64,000 bases of DNA from Actinosynnema sp040640215 (GTDB taxonomy: Bacteria; Actinomycetota; Actinomycetes; Mycobacteriales; Pseudonocardiaceae): the NCBI RefSeq assembly GCF_040640215.1, contig NZ_JBFABG010000010.1, forward strand, positions 1-64,000. The letters run 5' to 3'. Below are positions 32,536 to 40,924 of this stretch, piece after piece. The position numbers and the translations under genes were made by a program. Position 1 is the first letter of the stretch, and each line of letters begins with the position of its first letter. Under the pieces are notes generated by a model. The model ran no database searches, was not told the DNA's origin, and saw nothing but the letters and a program-made list of their open reading frames with translations.

Positions 32536-32916
32536 ATGACCAGACGAGTGCGTTTCTTCGCGACCCTGCTCGCCGCGCTCGCGGCGGTGTTCACCGTCTC
32601 GGCCGGGGCGGCCCAGGCCACCCCGGACCCCGACGTCTACGTCTTCTCGGCCCCGCAGGGCCCGTGCGAGGCGGCCGGGACCAACGGCGTGACCGGCGGG
32701 GTGTTCACGGACTACGAGTGCAACCCCGTCTTCATCGACTACGGCCTGTTCGTCGAACCGACCTACGGTTCGTTCGACGATGTCTACCTCGCCACCTTCG
32801 CCGACGAACCGACGTGTGAAGCGGCGGGCGACAACGGCGTCCTCAACGGTGTCTGGTCCAGCTACCAGTGCGTCATCGGCACGGCCACCGGATACCTGCT
32901 GCTGGTCAGCAACTGA
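32536..32916 (+). CDS. Small secreted protein with two Cys-NGV-Tyr-Cys repeats (second of pair)
   Basis: 126 residues. Signal peptide MTRRVRFFATLLAALAAV to GAAQA. The mature part again has two repeats, CEAAGTNGVTGGVFTDYEC and CEAAGDNGVLNGVWSSYQC, the same motif as the preceding gene, with a similar spacer. ATG follows AAGGAAA. The shared architecture points to tandem duplication. Possible roles are a structural cell-surface protein or inhibitor, without direct evidence. Confidence 0.7.
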   Translation: MTRRVRFFATLLAALAAVFTVSAGAAQATPDPDVYVFSAPQGPCEAAGTNGVTGGVFTDYECNPVFIDYGLFVEPTYGSFDDVYLATFADEPTCEAAGDNGVLNGVWSSYQCVIGTATGYLLLVSN

Positions 32917-32957
32917 TCGCCCGTCCGGTGTGACGGGGTGACCCGCCGCCCGCACCC

Positions 32958-32991
32958 GCCGCCCGCCCGCCGACACCGGTGGGCGGGCGGC
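32958..32991. terminator. 11-bp hairpin after the second secreted-protein gene
   Basis: GCCGCCCGCCC (32958-32968) pairs with GGGCGGGCGGC (32981-32991). Confidence 0.5.
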
Positions 32992-33052
32992 TCCGGCGCG
33001 GTGCCCTCCCGGTCGGGCTGCGGTACGGGCAGAACCTCGTAGGCTCAGGGGC

Positions 33053-34096
33053 GTGAGTGAGTCGAACGAGCACCCCGAGCACAGCACAGGCGGAACGTAT
33101 TCGGTGAAGGGCAAGGAGTTCACCCGCGACTCCCGGTACATCCCCACCCGGATCACGGCGGACGGGCGGGACGGCTTCCCGGTGGAACCCGGCCGGTACC
33201 GGCTGGTCGCCGCGCGGGCGTGCCCGTGGGCGAACCGGTCCATCATCGTGCGCAGGCTGCTGGGCCTGGAGGACGCCCTCTCGCTGGGGCTGCCCGGTCC
33301 GACGCACGACGCCCGGTCGTGGACGTTCGACCTCGACCCGGGCGGGCGCGACCCGGTGCTGGGGATCGAGCGCCTCCAGGACGCCTACTTCGCGCGCGAC
33401 CCCGGGTACTCGCGCGGCATCACCGTGCCCGCCATCGTGGACACCACGACCGGCGCGGTGGTGACCAACGACTTCGCCCGGATCACCCTCGACCTGTCCA
33501 CGCAGTGGCGGGACTTCCACCGCGAGGGCGCGCCGGACCTCCTGCCCGCCGCGCACCGCGACGAGATCGACGAGGTGAACCAGCGGGTCTTCACCGAGGT
33601 GAACAACGGCGTCTACCGGTGCGGCTTCGCGGGCGGCCAGGACGCCTACGACGAGGCGTACGACCGGCTGTGGACCGCTTTGGACTGGCTGGAGGAACGC
33701 CTCGCCGACCGCCGCTACCTCGTCGGCGACACGATCACCGAGGCCGACGTGCGGCTGTTCACCACGCTGGTCCGCTTCGACCCGGTCTACCACGGGCACT
33801 TCAAGTGCAACCGGAACAAGCTCACCGAGCTGCCGAACCTGTGGGGCTACGCCCGGGACCTGTTCCAGACGCCCGGTTTCGGCGACACGGTCGACTTCGT
33901 CCAGATCAAGGAGCACTACTACGTGGTGCACGCCGACATCAACCCGACGCGGATCGTGCCCCGGGGGCCGGACCTGTCGGGGTGGGTGGCACCGCACGGC
34001 CGCGAGGCGTTGGGCGGCAGGCCGTTCGGCGACGGCACCCCGCCCGGCCCGGTCCGCGAGGGCGAACGCGTCGACCCCGCCCATACCCCGCTCTGA
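33053..34096 (+). CDS. Glutathionyl-hydroquinone reductase-like (Xi-class GST) protein
   Basis: 347 residues. The thioredoxin-like domain carries ACPWANR with catalytic Cys57, the signature of Xi-class enzymes (YqjG/ECM4/PcpF) that reductively remove a thiol adduct from quinones. The helical domain shows YLVGDTITEADVRLFTTLVR and FDPVYHGHFKCN, also typical. Actinomycetes use mycothiol rather than glutathione, so the physiological thiol is probably mycothiol; that is inference. GTG start at 33053. Single gene followed by a convergent TerB-like gene. Confidence 0.88.
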   Translation: MSESNEHPEHSTGGTYSVKGKEFTRDSRYIPTRITADGRDGFPVEPGRYRLVAARACPWANRSIIVRRLLGLEDALSLGLPGPTHDARSWTFDLDPGGRDPVLGIERLQDAYFARDPGYSRGITVPAIVDTTTGAVVTNDFARITLDLSTQWRDFHREGAPDLLPAAHRDEIDEVNQRVFTEVNNGVYRCGFAGGQDAYDEAYDRLWTALDWLEERLADRRYLVGDTITEADVRLFTTLVRFDPVYHGHFKCNRNKLTELPNLWGYARDLFQTPGFGDTVDFVQIKEHYYVVHADINPTRIVPRGPDLSGWVAPHGREALGGRPFGDGTPPGPVREGERVDPAHTPL

Positions 34097-34193
34097 CCCG
34101 GCTCCGGCGGCCACGGGCTGTCGGACCCGGGGACCGGGGGGCGACCCGGAACGGGACGGCAGCCCGTGCGCGGCGGCCGGGGCGCGGCGCACG

Positions 34194-34583
34194 TCAGCCG
34201 TTCAGCGCGGCGCGCACCTTCGCTATCACGGCGGTCTCCACCTCGGCCACCACGCCGTCGGCCGCCGCCACCTCGTGGCAGATCGCCTCCACGGCGTCCG
34301 GGAAGGTCGCGGCCTCGGCCGGGGACCGGGTGGTGAGGATCTTCAGCGAGGACCGGAGCGCCTCCAGTACCTGCTCCTCCAGCTCCGCCTCCGAGACCGC
34401 CGAGAGATCCGGGCGGGACGCGTGGAGCACGCCGCGCAGTTCCGGCGACAGGTTCGCCAGGGCGCGCAGACCCGCGTGGCGCTCCTCGATCACGGGGCCG
34501 GGATCGGCGTGGGACACCAGCACCATCACGCCGAAGACCGCCTTGCGCAGGGTCCGGCTCTCGGCATCCGTGTAGAAAATCAT
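34194..34583 (-). CDS. TerB-like helical protein
   Basis: 129 residues, all helical. The C-terminal EAICHEVAAADGVVAEVETA followed by VIAKVRAAL resembles the metal-binding repeat of TerB (tellurite resistance B)/DUF533-type domains, and the N-terminal DAESRTLRKAVFGVMVLVSH resembles the first half. Such domains are found in stress and phage-defence contexts. The full TerB acidic site is only partly visible. Convergent with the GST-like gene; no other ter genes nearby. Confidence 0.55.
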   Translation of the reverse strand: MIFYTDAESRTLRKAVFGVMVLVSHADPGPVIEERHAGLRALANLSPELRGVLHASRPDLSAVSEAELEEQVLEALRSSLKILTTRSPAEAATFPDAVEAICHEVAAADGVVAEVETAVIAKVRAALNG

Positions 34584-34817
34584 GCGCCAAGCCTAAAAGA
34601 CGTGCTCCGGCGGCCGTGCCGGTGGTCCCGGCGGAATCCCGCGCGGGCCGACGTGAAACGTCCTGACGCGCCAGGGGAAGCCGTCCGGACGTGAGCGGTG
34701 CGAGGGCCGCGCTGCCGGGGCTCGCGGGTGATGCACATCACTGCGCACTGCCGGGTGGTGGCGCACCCGGCTCGTCGTCCACGGGAACGGGCCGGGGGTG
34801 TCGCGGGTCCCAGTGCC

Positions 34818-35210
34818 ATGACCTACGACATCGCCGTGTTCGAGCCGGCCGACACCGACGACGACGGGTGGGAAGCCTGGTACGCCGACCAGCACGACTA
34901 CTTCGACGCGAACCCGGACGCGGACGCGTCGGTGACCTCGCCCCGGCTCCAGGCGTTCTACCGGGACCTGGCGCGGACCGTCACACCCGCCGCCCGGCCG
35001 GAGGAGGGCGACACCGACGAGGAGTTCGACGAGCTGGTCGACACCGACCCGCTGCGGGCGATCTTCACCTTCAGCCCCCGGATCGTCTACGGCGAGCACT
35101 CGCACGGCCAGGAGTCGCGGGCGATCGACCTGTGGCTGGCGCTGGGGGAGCAGCACGGCCTGGCCGTCGCGCTCCTCGGCGAGTGCGATTTGCCGATCCA
35201 CCGGTTCTGA
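34818..35210 (+). CDS. Acidic hypothetical protein
   Basis: 130 residues, strongly acidic. Conspicuous stretches are WEAWYADQHDYFDANPDADA and EEGDTDEEFDELVDTDPLRA, ending GLAVALLGECDLPIHRF. No signal peptide, membrane segment or known catalytic motif is visible and I do not recognise the family. The ATG at 34818 is the first good start after a low-bias region. Its acidity and size recall immunity-type proteins, but no toxin gene is adjacent. Confidence 0.65.
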   Translation: MTYDIAVFEPADTDDDGWEAWYADQHDYFDANPDADASVTSPRLQAFYRDLARTVTPAARPEEGDTDEEFDELVDTDPLRAIFTFSPRIVYGEHSHGQESRAIDLWLALGEQHGLAVALLGECDLPIHRF

Positions 35211-35660
35211 CCGCCCCGCCGCCGGCGCACGACCCGGTCGTGCCGGTGGGTGCGTTGCACCACAGGCACTTCCGCCGCCGCGCGCCGGCACCACAAGTGA
35301 GGAACAGTCGTATCCGGCGTGGTCGGCGGTGGGAAGCGCGTTCCGGACAGTGGGACGGTGCACCGTTCGACCACGGGTCCGGCGATTGTTCACCCGGGCG
35401 GGTGGGCGCGCCACCGGTCTCCCACGACGGGTGAGAACTTCGCGGTGCCACCGCCTATCGGATGAGGACCAGGCGAGTGGTCCGGGACCCGGTGCCCTCC
35501 GGGATCGGCCACCCCGCCACGGACGGGCCCGCTCCCAGTCGCTTGTGGACGGTCCCGGCGGGAAGACGAGTTGCCCCAACGGCGGGCCGCCCGGATGCTG
35601 TGTGCCGTCCGACCACTCGTCGGCACCGGTACAGGTCGTACGATCAAGACGGAGCATCCT
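35211..35660. other. Upstream region of the encapsulin operon
   Basis: No coding frame is convincing. A -10-like TACGAT (35639-35644) lies just ahead of the ribosome site of the shell gene, implying a very short leader. No riboswitch-like structure could be recognised by eye. Confidence 0.4.
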
Positions 35661-37040
35661 TTGACAAGTACTGTCGAACCGCGACTGAGTCTTTCCACCC
35701 GCGCGGCTCGGACGCTCGCCACGACGACCAAGAGCGTGCCGCAGATGCGCGCGATCTCCCCTCGCTACCTGCTGCGCGCGCTGCCCTGGGTGGACCTCGA
35801 AGCCGGTGCCTACCGGGTGAACCAACTCGTCGACTACCGCATCGGCGACGGCCGGATCAGCACCTCGACCGGTGACACCCCGCGCCCGATCCCGGAAGAC
35901 CTGCGTGAGCTGTGGTTCCTGCGCGACTCCCCGCCGGCGCTGCTCGAATCCGTTGCCGCGGCGTTCACCCGCGAGATCGTCGGACCGGGCACCGTGCTCA
36001 CCGCGGGGACCCTGGCCACCCGGCTCTTCGTCGTGGTCAGCGGCCGGGTCGAGTGCCACGGGACGTCGGCGTCCGGGCAGGACGCGCTGACCGGCGTGGC
36101 CGGCACCGGGGACTTCTTCGACGTGGACGCCTTCGCGACCTGCGGTGCGTGGACGGTCGAGGCCCGCACGGCGACGCCGTGCCACCTGCTGGTGCTGGAC
36201 CGCTCCCGGCTGGAGGAGCTCGCGGTGCGCGAACCCCGGCTCGCCGAACAACTCCGGGCCGGGCCCGGGGAGCGCGGCCCGGCCGGCGAGGCGAAGGTGG
36301 ACCTGGCGTCGGGGCACGAGGGGGAACCGCTGCTGCCCCGCACGTTCGTGGAGTACACCGACGACCCGCGCGAGTACGAGCTGAGCGTCGCCCAGACGGT
36401 GCTCCAGGTGCACAGCCGGGTCGGCGACCTCTACAACGCCCCGATGAACCAGTACGAGCAGCAGATCCGGCTGACCGTCGAGGCCGCCCGCGAGGCCCAG
36501 GAAGCCGAGATGCTGACCAACCGGGACTTCGGCCTGCTGCACAACGTCCCGCTGGCGCAGCGCGTGCACACCCGCAGCGGCCCGCCCACGCCGGACGACC
36601 TGGACGAGCTGCTGCGCCTGGTGTGGAAGAAGCCCGCGTTCTTCCTGGCCCACCCGGCGGCGATCGCCGCGTTCGGCCGGGAGTGCACCCGGCGCGGCGT
36701 GCCGCCGGCCGTCGTGGACCTGTTCGGCAGCCCCATGATCTCCTGGCGCGGCGTCCCGCTGCTGCCCACCGACAAGATCCCGCTCGACGGCGTCGGCGGC
36801 GGCACGACCGGCATCCTGCTGCTGCGCGTCGGCGAGGAGCACCAGGGCGTCGTGGGGCTGCGCCCCGCCGAGCTGACCAACGAGCGGGAGCCCGGGGTCA
36901 CCGTCGAGCCGATGGGCGTGGACCAGCGGGGCATCAAGTCCTTCCTGGTCTCCTCCTACTTCTCCGCGGCGGTCCTGGTGGACGACGCGATCGGCCTGCT
37001 GGAGAACGTCGAGGTCGGCAACTACCATGACTACCGCTAG
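35661..37040 (+). CDS. Family 2B encapsulin shell protein with cyclic-nucleotide-binding domain
   Basis: 459 residues. It has the HK97-like shell fold of family 2 encapsulins (N-terminal arm LSLSTRAARTLATTTKSVPQ, later PREYELSVAQTVLQVHSRVG, NVPLAQRVHTRSGPPTPDD, RECTRRGVPPAVVDLFGSPM and SSYFSAAVLVDDAIGLLENV). A Crp-like barrel is inserted at about residues 90-190 (TRLFVVVSGRVECHG, GTGDFFDVDAFATCG), the defining trait of family 2B and the older EshA group. Such shells self-assemble into protein compartments that hold an enzyme. TTG start follows GGAG at 6 nt. The next gene overlaps it by 14 nt and should encode the cargo. Confidence 0.9.
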   Translation: MTSTVEPRLSLSTRAARTLATTTKSVPQMRAISPRYLLRALPWVDLEAGAYRVNQLVDYRIGDGRISTSTGDTPRPIPEDLRELWFLRDSPPALLESVAAAFTREIVGPGTVLTAGTLATRLFVVVSGRVECHGTSASGQDALTGVAGTGDFFDVDAFATCGAWTVEARTATPCHLLVLDRSRLEELAVREPRLAEQLRAGPGERGPAGEAKVDLASGHEGEPLLPRTFVEYTDDPREYELSVAQTVLQVHSRVGDLYNAPMNQYEQQIRLTVEAAREAQEAEMLTNRDFGLLHNVPLAQRVHTRSGPPTPDDLDELLRLVWKKPAFFLAHPAAIAAFGRECTRRGVPPAVVDLFGSPMISWRGVPLLPTDKIPLDGVGGGTTGILLLRVGEEHQGVVGLRPAELTNEREPGVTVEPMGVDQRGIKSFLVSSYFSAAVLVDDAIGLLENVEVGNYHDYR

Positions 37041-38334
37041 GTACTGGCTCGACCGGCCGGCCGCCCCGGTCGTCCCCGTCCCGCGCGCGGCGGACTTCCC
37101 GGTCGAGGCGGTCCGGCGGGACTTCCCGATCCTGCACCGGGAGGTCGACGGCGCACCGCTGGTGTGGCTCGACAACGGGTCCACCACGCAGAAGCCGCTG
37201 ACGGTGGTCCAGGCGCTCGCCGATTTCTACCTCACCTGCAACTCCAACGTCCACCGGGGCGCGCACGCGCTCGCCCGCCGGGCCACCGACGCCTACGAGG
37301 GCGCGCGGGCGAAGGTCGCCGCGTTCCTCGGTGCCGCCGGGCCCGAGGAGGTCGTCTTCGTGCGCGGCACGACGGAGGCGGTCAACCTCGTCGCCGGGAG
37401 CTGGGGGGAGGCGGAGGTCCGCGCCGGGGACGAGATCCTGCTCACCGAGCTGGAGCACCACGCGAACATCGTGCCCTGGCAACAACTCGCGAAGCGGCGG
37501 CGGGCGACGCTCAAGGTGGTGCCGGTCGATCCGGACGGCGCGCTGGACCTGGGCGCGTTCCGCGCCCTGCTGAGCCAGCGGACCGCCCTGCTCGCGGTCA
37601 CCCACGCGTCCAACGTCCTGGGCACCGTCCCGCCGGTGCGGGAGATGGTCGCGCTGGCCCACCGCTACGGCGCGCGCGTCCTGGTCGACGGCGCGCAGGC
37701 GGTCGGGCACTTCCCGGTCGACGTCCGGGACCTGGGCGCGGACTTCTACGTGCTGTCCGGGCACAAGATGTTCGGGCCGACCGGGATCGGGGCGCTGTAC
37801 GCGAAGCGCGAGGTGCTGGCGGCCATGCGGCCCTGGCAGACCGGCGGCAACATGATCGACCGGGTCACCTTCGGCGGGTCGACGTTCGCGGGCCACCCCC
37901 ACCGGCTGGAGGCGGGCACGGGCAACATCGCCGACGCGGTCGGCCTGGGCGCGGCCGTCGACTACCTGGTCGGGATGGACCGCGACCAGGCCGAGGCGCA
38001 CGAGCGGCACCTGGCCGGGTACGCGTGCCAAGCGCTCGCGCGGGTGCCCGGCATCCGCCAGTTCGGCGCGGCGCGGGACCGGATCGCGGTGCACTCGTTC
38101 CTGGTCGGCGCGACGGACCCGGTGGCCCTCGCGGCCCACCTGGACGCGCGCGGCATCGCGGTGCGCGTGGGCCACCACTGCGCCCAGCCCACGCTGGCCG
38201 CCTTCGGCGAGACGGTGGTGCTGCGCGCCTCACTCGCGTTCTACAACACCACCGACGAGGTGGACGCGCTGGTGGGCGCGGTGCTGGAGTTCCTCGACGG
38301 TCCGGTGCCGGGTCAGACGCGGCCCAGGAGGTAG
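37027..38334 (+). CDS. SufS-type cysteine desulfurase, probable encapsulin cargo
   Basis: 435 residues. A PLP-dependent class V enzyme that removes sulfur from cysteine: SNVHRGAHALARRATDAYE, ELEHHANIVPWQQLAKR, the PLP Lys247 in YVLSGHKMFGPTGIGALY and catalytic Cys385 in VGHHCAQP mark the SufS group. It starts within the 3' end of the encapsulin gene (14-nt overlap), so the two are co-translated. Unlike described cargo desulfurases of family 2A shells, which carry a long disordered N-terminus, this one has only about 30 extra residues (AAPVVPVPRAADFP) ahead of the fold. That Pro-rich stretch is the best candidate for shell targeting. No other suf genes are nearby. Confidence 0.9.
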   Translation: MTTARYWLDRPAAPVVPVPRAADFPVEAVRRDFPILHREVDGAPLVWLDNGSTTQKPLTVVQALADFYLTCNSNVHRGAHALARRATDAYEGARAKVAAFLGAAGPEEVVFVRGTTEAVNLVAGSWGEAEVRAGDEILLTELEHHANIVPWQQLAKRRRATLKVVPVDPDGALDLGAFRALLSQRTALLAVTHASNVLGTVPPVREMVALAHRYGARVLVDGAQAVGHFPVDVRDLGADFYVLSGHKMFGPTGIGALYAKREVLAAMRPWQTGGNMIDRVTFGGSTFAGHPHRLEAGTGNIADAVGLGAAVDYLVGMDRDQAEAHERHLAGYACQALARVPGIRQFGAARDRIAVHSFLVGATDPVALAAHLDARGIAVRVGHHCAQPTLAAFGETVVLRASLAFYNTTDEVDALVGAVLEFLDGPVPGQTRPRR

Positions 38335-39680
38335 CGGGCGGCGGCCAGGTCCTCGTGCCCGGTGAGGAAGGTGGTCAGGGCGGCGCGGAACTCCTCGGTG
38401 TGCAGGGTGCCGTCGCCGTCGCGGTCCAGGGACCGCAGGGCGGCGACGATCTCGTGGCGGCGGGGGCTGCCGTCGAGCAGGCGGGCGTACTCGGTCGGGC
38501 TGACCTGGCCGTCGCCGTTGCGGTCGATCAGCCCGCAGATCACGTCGGCGACCCGGTCGAGGCCCTCGTCGGGGTCGGGCGGGCCGGGGTAGCGGCCGTC
38601 GGCGAGGGCGGCGCGGTACGCGGTCAGGGTCACCGAGCCGTCGGCCGGCGTGCCGGTGGCCGCGAGGAGCTGCCGCCACCACGACTCGAACGCGTCGTGC
38701 ACCCGGTCCTCGTCGGCCTCGTCCAGGTCGAGGTGGGTGCTGAGCTCCCGGGCCATGCCGAGCAGGTCCGCCCACCGCAGCACGCCGTCGCCGCTCTGGT
38801 CGAGGATCGTGGTGAAGAACTCCTCGGGGGAGGTCTCGGCGCGCGGGACGGCCTCGTCGGTGCCCCGGATCGCGGCCGACGCGAACGGCAGGTAGCGCCA
38901 CGGCTTGGGCAGCAGGTCCAGGACGGTCCGGACGGTGTGGTGCACCCCCGACACGACCAGCCCCGCACCGGGCGCGGTGGTCAGCCGCAGCCTGCGCCGG
39001 TACACCTCGGGCAGCGTGACCGAGGTGGCCTGGACGGCGGCGGACACCACGACGTACCGCAGCGGCGACCACAGCAGGTCCGGCACCGGCAGCCCGCCGG
39101 GGACCGGCAGCCGGAAGATGCTGCCCGACAGCAGGTCGCGCACGGTCGGGTTGTCCTCCAGCACCTCGGCCACCACGTGGTCGAAGTACGCGTGGAACTC
39201 GTCGAGGGTGGCGGGCTGGTCGGTTTCGGACAGCCCGAACATCCGGCCCAGGCCGCGCCACTCGTCGTAGAACCGCCTGCCCTCCTCGGCGCTGAGCTCG
39301 TCGCCGCCCAGCCGGTGGCTGGTCAGCACGGCCTCGAACAGCGTCAGGTGCACCCACACCCGGGCGGCCGTGTCGGAGGCGGTGAACGGCCGGCCGTGCG
39401 CGTCGGTGCCGCGCATCCGGCGGTGCAGCCGCTCCAACCGGGTGATCTCGCGCCGCCGCTCGTCCGCGGTGCCGTAGACGTAGGTCTGGAGGCTCTGCAA
39501 CGTCCGCAGGTAGCGCCGCCACGGGCGGGCGGCGTAGACGGAGAACTTGCTCACCGCTGCGCCGATCTGCGGGTGCGCGGCCTGGAGCACCAGCGTGCGG
39601 TGCGTGACCAGCAGGAACCGCCACTGTCCCAGGCGGTCCCAGGTGGCCGAGCCTGGTCCGAGCACGTCCGTGCCGGTCAT
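38313..39680 (-). CDS. DUF2236 oxygenase-like protein fused to EF-hand repeats
   Basis: 455 residues. The first about 270 match DUF2236/MpaB-type haem-binding oxygenase-like proteins (LVTHRTLVLQAAHPQIGAAV, ARVWVHLTLFEAVLTSHRLG, FYDEWRGLGRMFG). The last about 180 contain calmodulin-like EF hands: DQSGDGVLRWADLL, a degenerate one near TPADGSVTLTAYR, DRNGDGQVSPTEYARLL and DRDGDGTLHTEEFRAAL, of which at least three keep the Ca2+-binding acids. This suggests calcium-controlled activity. ATG at 39680 follows GGAGG. Its 3' end overlaps the convergent desulfurase gene by 22 nt. Confidence 0.8.
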   Translation of the reverse strand: MTGTDVLGPGSATWDRLGQWRFLLVTHRTLVLQAAHPQIGAAVSKFSVYAARPWRRYLRTLQSLQTYVYGTADERRREITRLERLHRRMRGTDAHGRPFTASDTAARVWVHLTLFEAVLTSHRLGGDELSAEEGRRFYDEWRGLGRMFGLSETDQPATLDEFHAYFDHVVAEVLEDNPTVRDLLSGSIFRLPVPGGLPVPDLLWSPLRYVVVSAAVQATSVTLPEVYRRRLRLTTAPGAGLVVSGVHHTVRTVLDLLPKPWRYLPFASAAIRGTDEAVPRAETSPEEFFTTILDQSGDGVLRWADLLGMARELSTHLDLDEADEDRVHDAFESWWRQLLAATGTPADGSVTLTAYRAALADGRYPGPPDPDEGLDRVADVICGLIDRNGDGQVSPTEYARLLDGSPRRHEIVAALRSLDRDGDGTLHTEEFRAALTTFLTGHEDLAAARYLLGRV

Positions 39681-39927
39681 CGGGGGGTACCTCCGTAAGT
39701 CGTGCCGCACCGGGCACCGGACGCACCTCCCGGAGGTCCGGCCCCCGTCGGGATCAGGCTGTGCGCATCTTCGGGGATGGCCGGAGTGATCGACAAGCCC
39801 CCGACGGCGTGGCACGGCATCACGCACAGCAACGGCCGGGACGGGGCGGGCCGCCGGCCGGTGGTGTCCACAGTGGACTGCCCGGTCCCGGCCGGCGGCG
39901 ACCACGGCGTATCGCGAAGGGCATTAT

Positions 39928-39946
39928 GAAGGTTAGGCTACCCTTC
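39928..39946 (+). promoter_or_regulatory. IdeR/DtxR iron box of the second siderophore reductase
   Basis: GAAGGTTAGGCTACCCTTC matches the iron-box consensus at 14 of 19 positions and is extended by flanking ATG/CAT into a larger dyad, about 55 nt upstream of the gene. Confidence 0.75.
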
Positions 39947-39998
39947 ATAGTCGGGTGGCACGGACCGTGCGACACCCCTGGTCGACGAGAGGCGGGTA

Positions 39999-40853
39999 GT
40001 GCGGATGTCTGTCACCACGACCGAGGTGGAGGCCCAGCCCTTCCGGCACTTCGCCGCCGAGGTGCTGGCGGTGCGGCCGGTCGGGGCGAGCCTGGTGCGG
40101 GTCACGTTCGGCGGCGCGGGGCTGCGCGACGTCACCACCAGCGGGCCCGACCAGCGGATCAAGGTGTTCCTGCCGCGCGCGGGCGAAACCGACATCCGGG
40201 TGCCCACCGGACCGGACTGGTACGCGCGCTACCGCGAGCTGCCCGAGGACGAGCGGGCCGTCATGCGGACCTACACGATCCGGGCCGCGCGGGACGGGGA
40301 GGTCGACGTCGACTTCGTCCTGCACGGCGACGTGGGTCCCGCCTCGCGCTGGGCCGGCGGCGTGACGCCCGGCGACCGCGCGGTCCTGCTCGCGCCCGAC
40401 CGGCGCTACCCCGGCTACCGCGACGGCGAGCGGGTCGGCGCGGACTACGCGCCGCCGCCGGACGCGGCCTGGCAGGTCGTGGCCGGCGACGAGACCGCGC
40501 TCCCGGCCATCTCGGGCATCGTCGAGGCGCTGCCCGCCGACGCCGTGGCGCGGGTCTTCCTGGAGGTGCCCGCCGAGGGCGACCGCGTCGACCGGGCGCT
40601 GCCGCCCGGGGTCGAGGTGACCTGGCTGGTGCGCGGTCCCGGTGACGCCTCCGCCCTGACGGCGGCCGTGCGCGCCGCCACCCTGCCGGACGGTCCCGGC
40701 TACGCCTGGCTGGCCGGGGAGGCGGGGCTGGTCCGCGAGCTGCGCCGGCACCTGGTCACCGACCGGGGGCTGGACCGGCGGCGGGTCTACTTCGGCGGCT
40801 ACTGGCGGCGCGGCCAGTCCGAGGACGCCCCGCAGGAGCCGGCCGAGGACTGA
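39999..40853 (+). CDS. Siderophore-interacting FAD-binding reductase (second copy)
   Basis: 284 residues. Full SIP layout: FAAEVLAVRPVGASLVRVTF, MRTYTIRAARDGEVDVDFVL (FAD), VAGDETALPAISGIVEALPA (NAD(P)H), YAWLAGEAGLVRELRRHLV and the terminal RRRVYFGGYWRRG. It should release iron from imported ferric siderophores. It differs from the copy at 9042 in lacking the His/Asp tail. GTG at 39999 is preceded by GAGAGG at 6 nt; ATG at 40005 is possible. An iron box lies directly upstream. Confidence 0.9.
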   Translation: MRMSVTTTEVEAQPFRHFAAEVLAVRPVGASLVRVTFGGAGLRDVTTSGPDQRIKVFLPRAGETDIRVPTGPDWYARYRELPEDERAVMRTYTIRAARDGEVDVDFVLHGDVGPASRWAGGVTPGDRAVLLAPDRRYPGYRDGERVGADYAPPPDAAWQVVAGDETALPAISGIVEALPADAVARVFLEVPAEGDRVDRALPPGVEVTWLVRGPGDASALTAAVRAATLPDGPGYAWLAGEAGLVRELRRHLVTDRGLDRRRVYFGGYWRRGQSEDAPQEPAED

Positions 40854-40924
40854 ACCGGCCCGCACGGACACCGCCGGCGGTGTCCGTGCACAGTGGACAC
40901 GAGGTGCCCGATAAGGTGGCTGCC

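Noticed and set aside
34194..35210. TerB-like and acidic genes as a defence island
   Set aside because: They are not in one operon and no further ter or nuclease genes are present.
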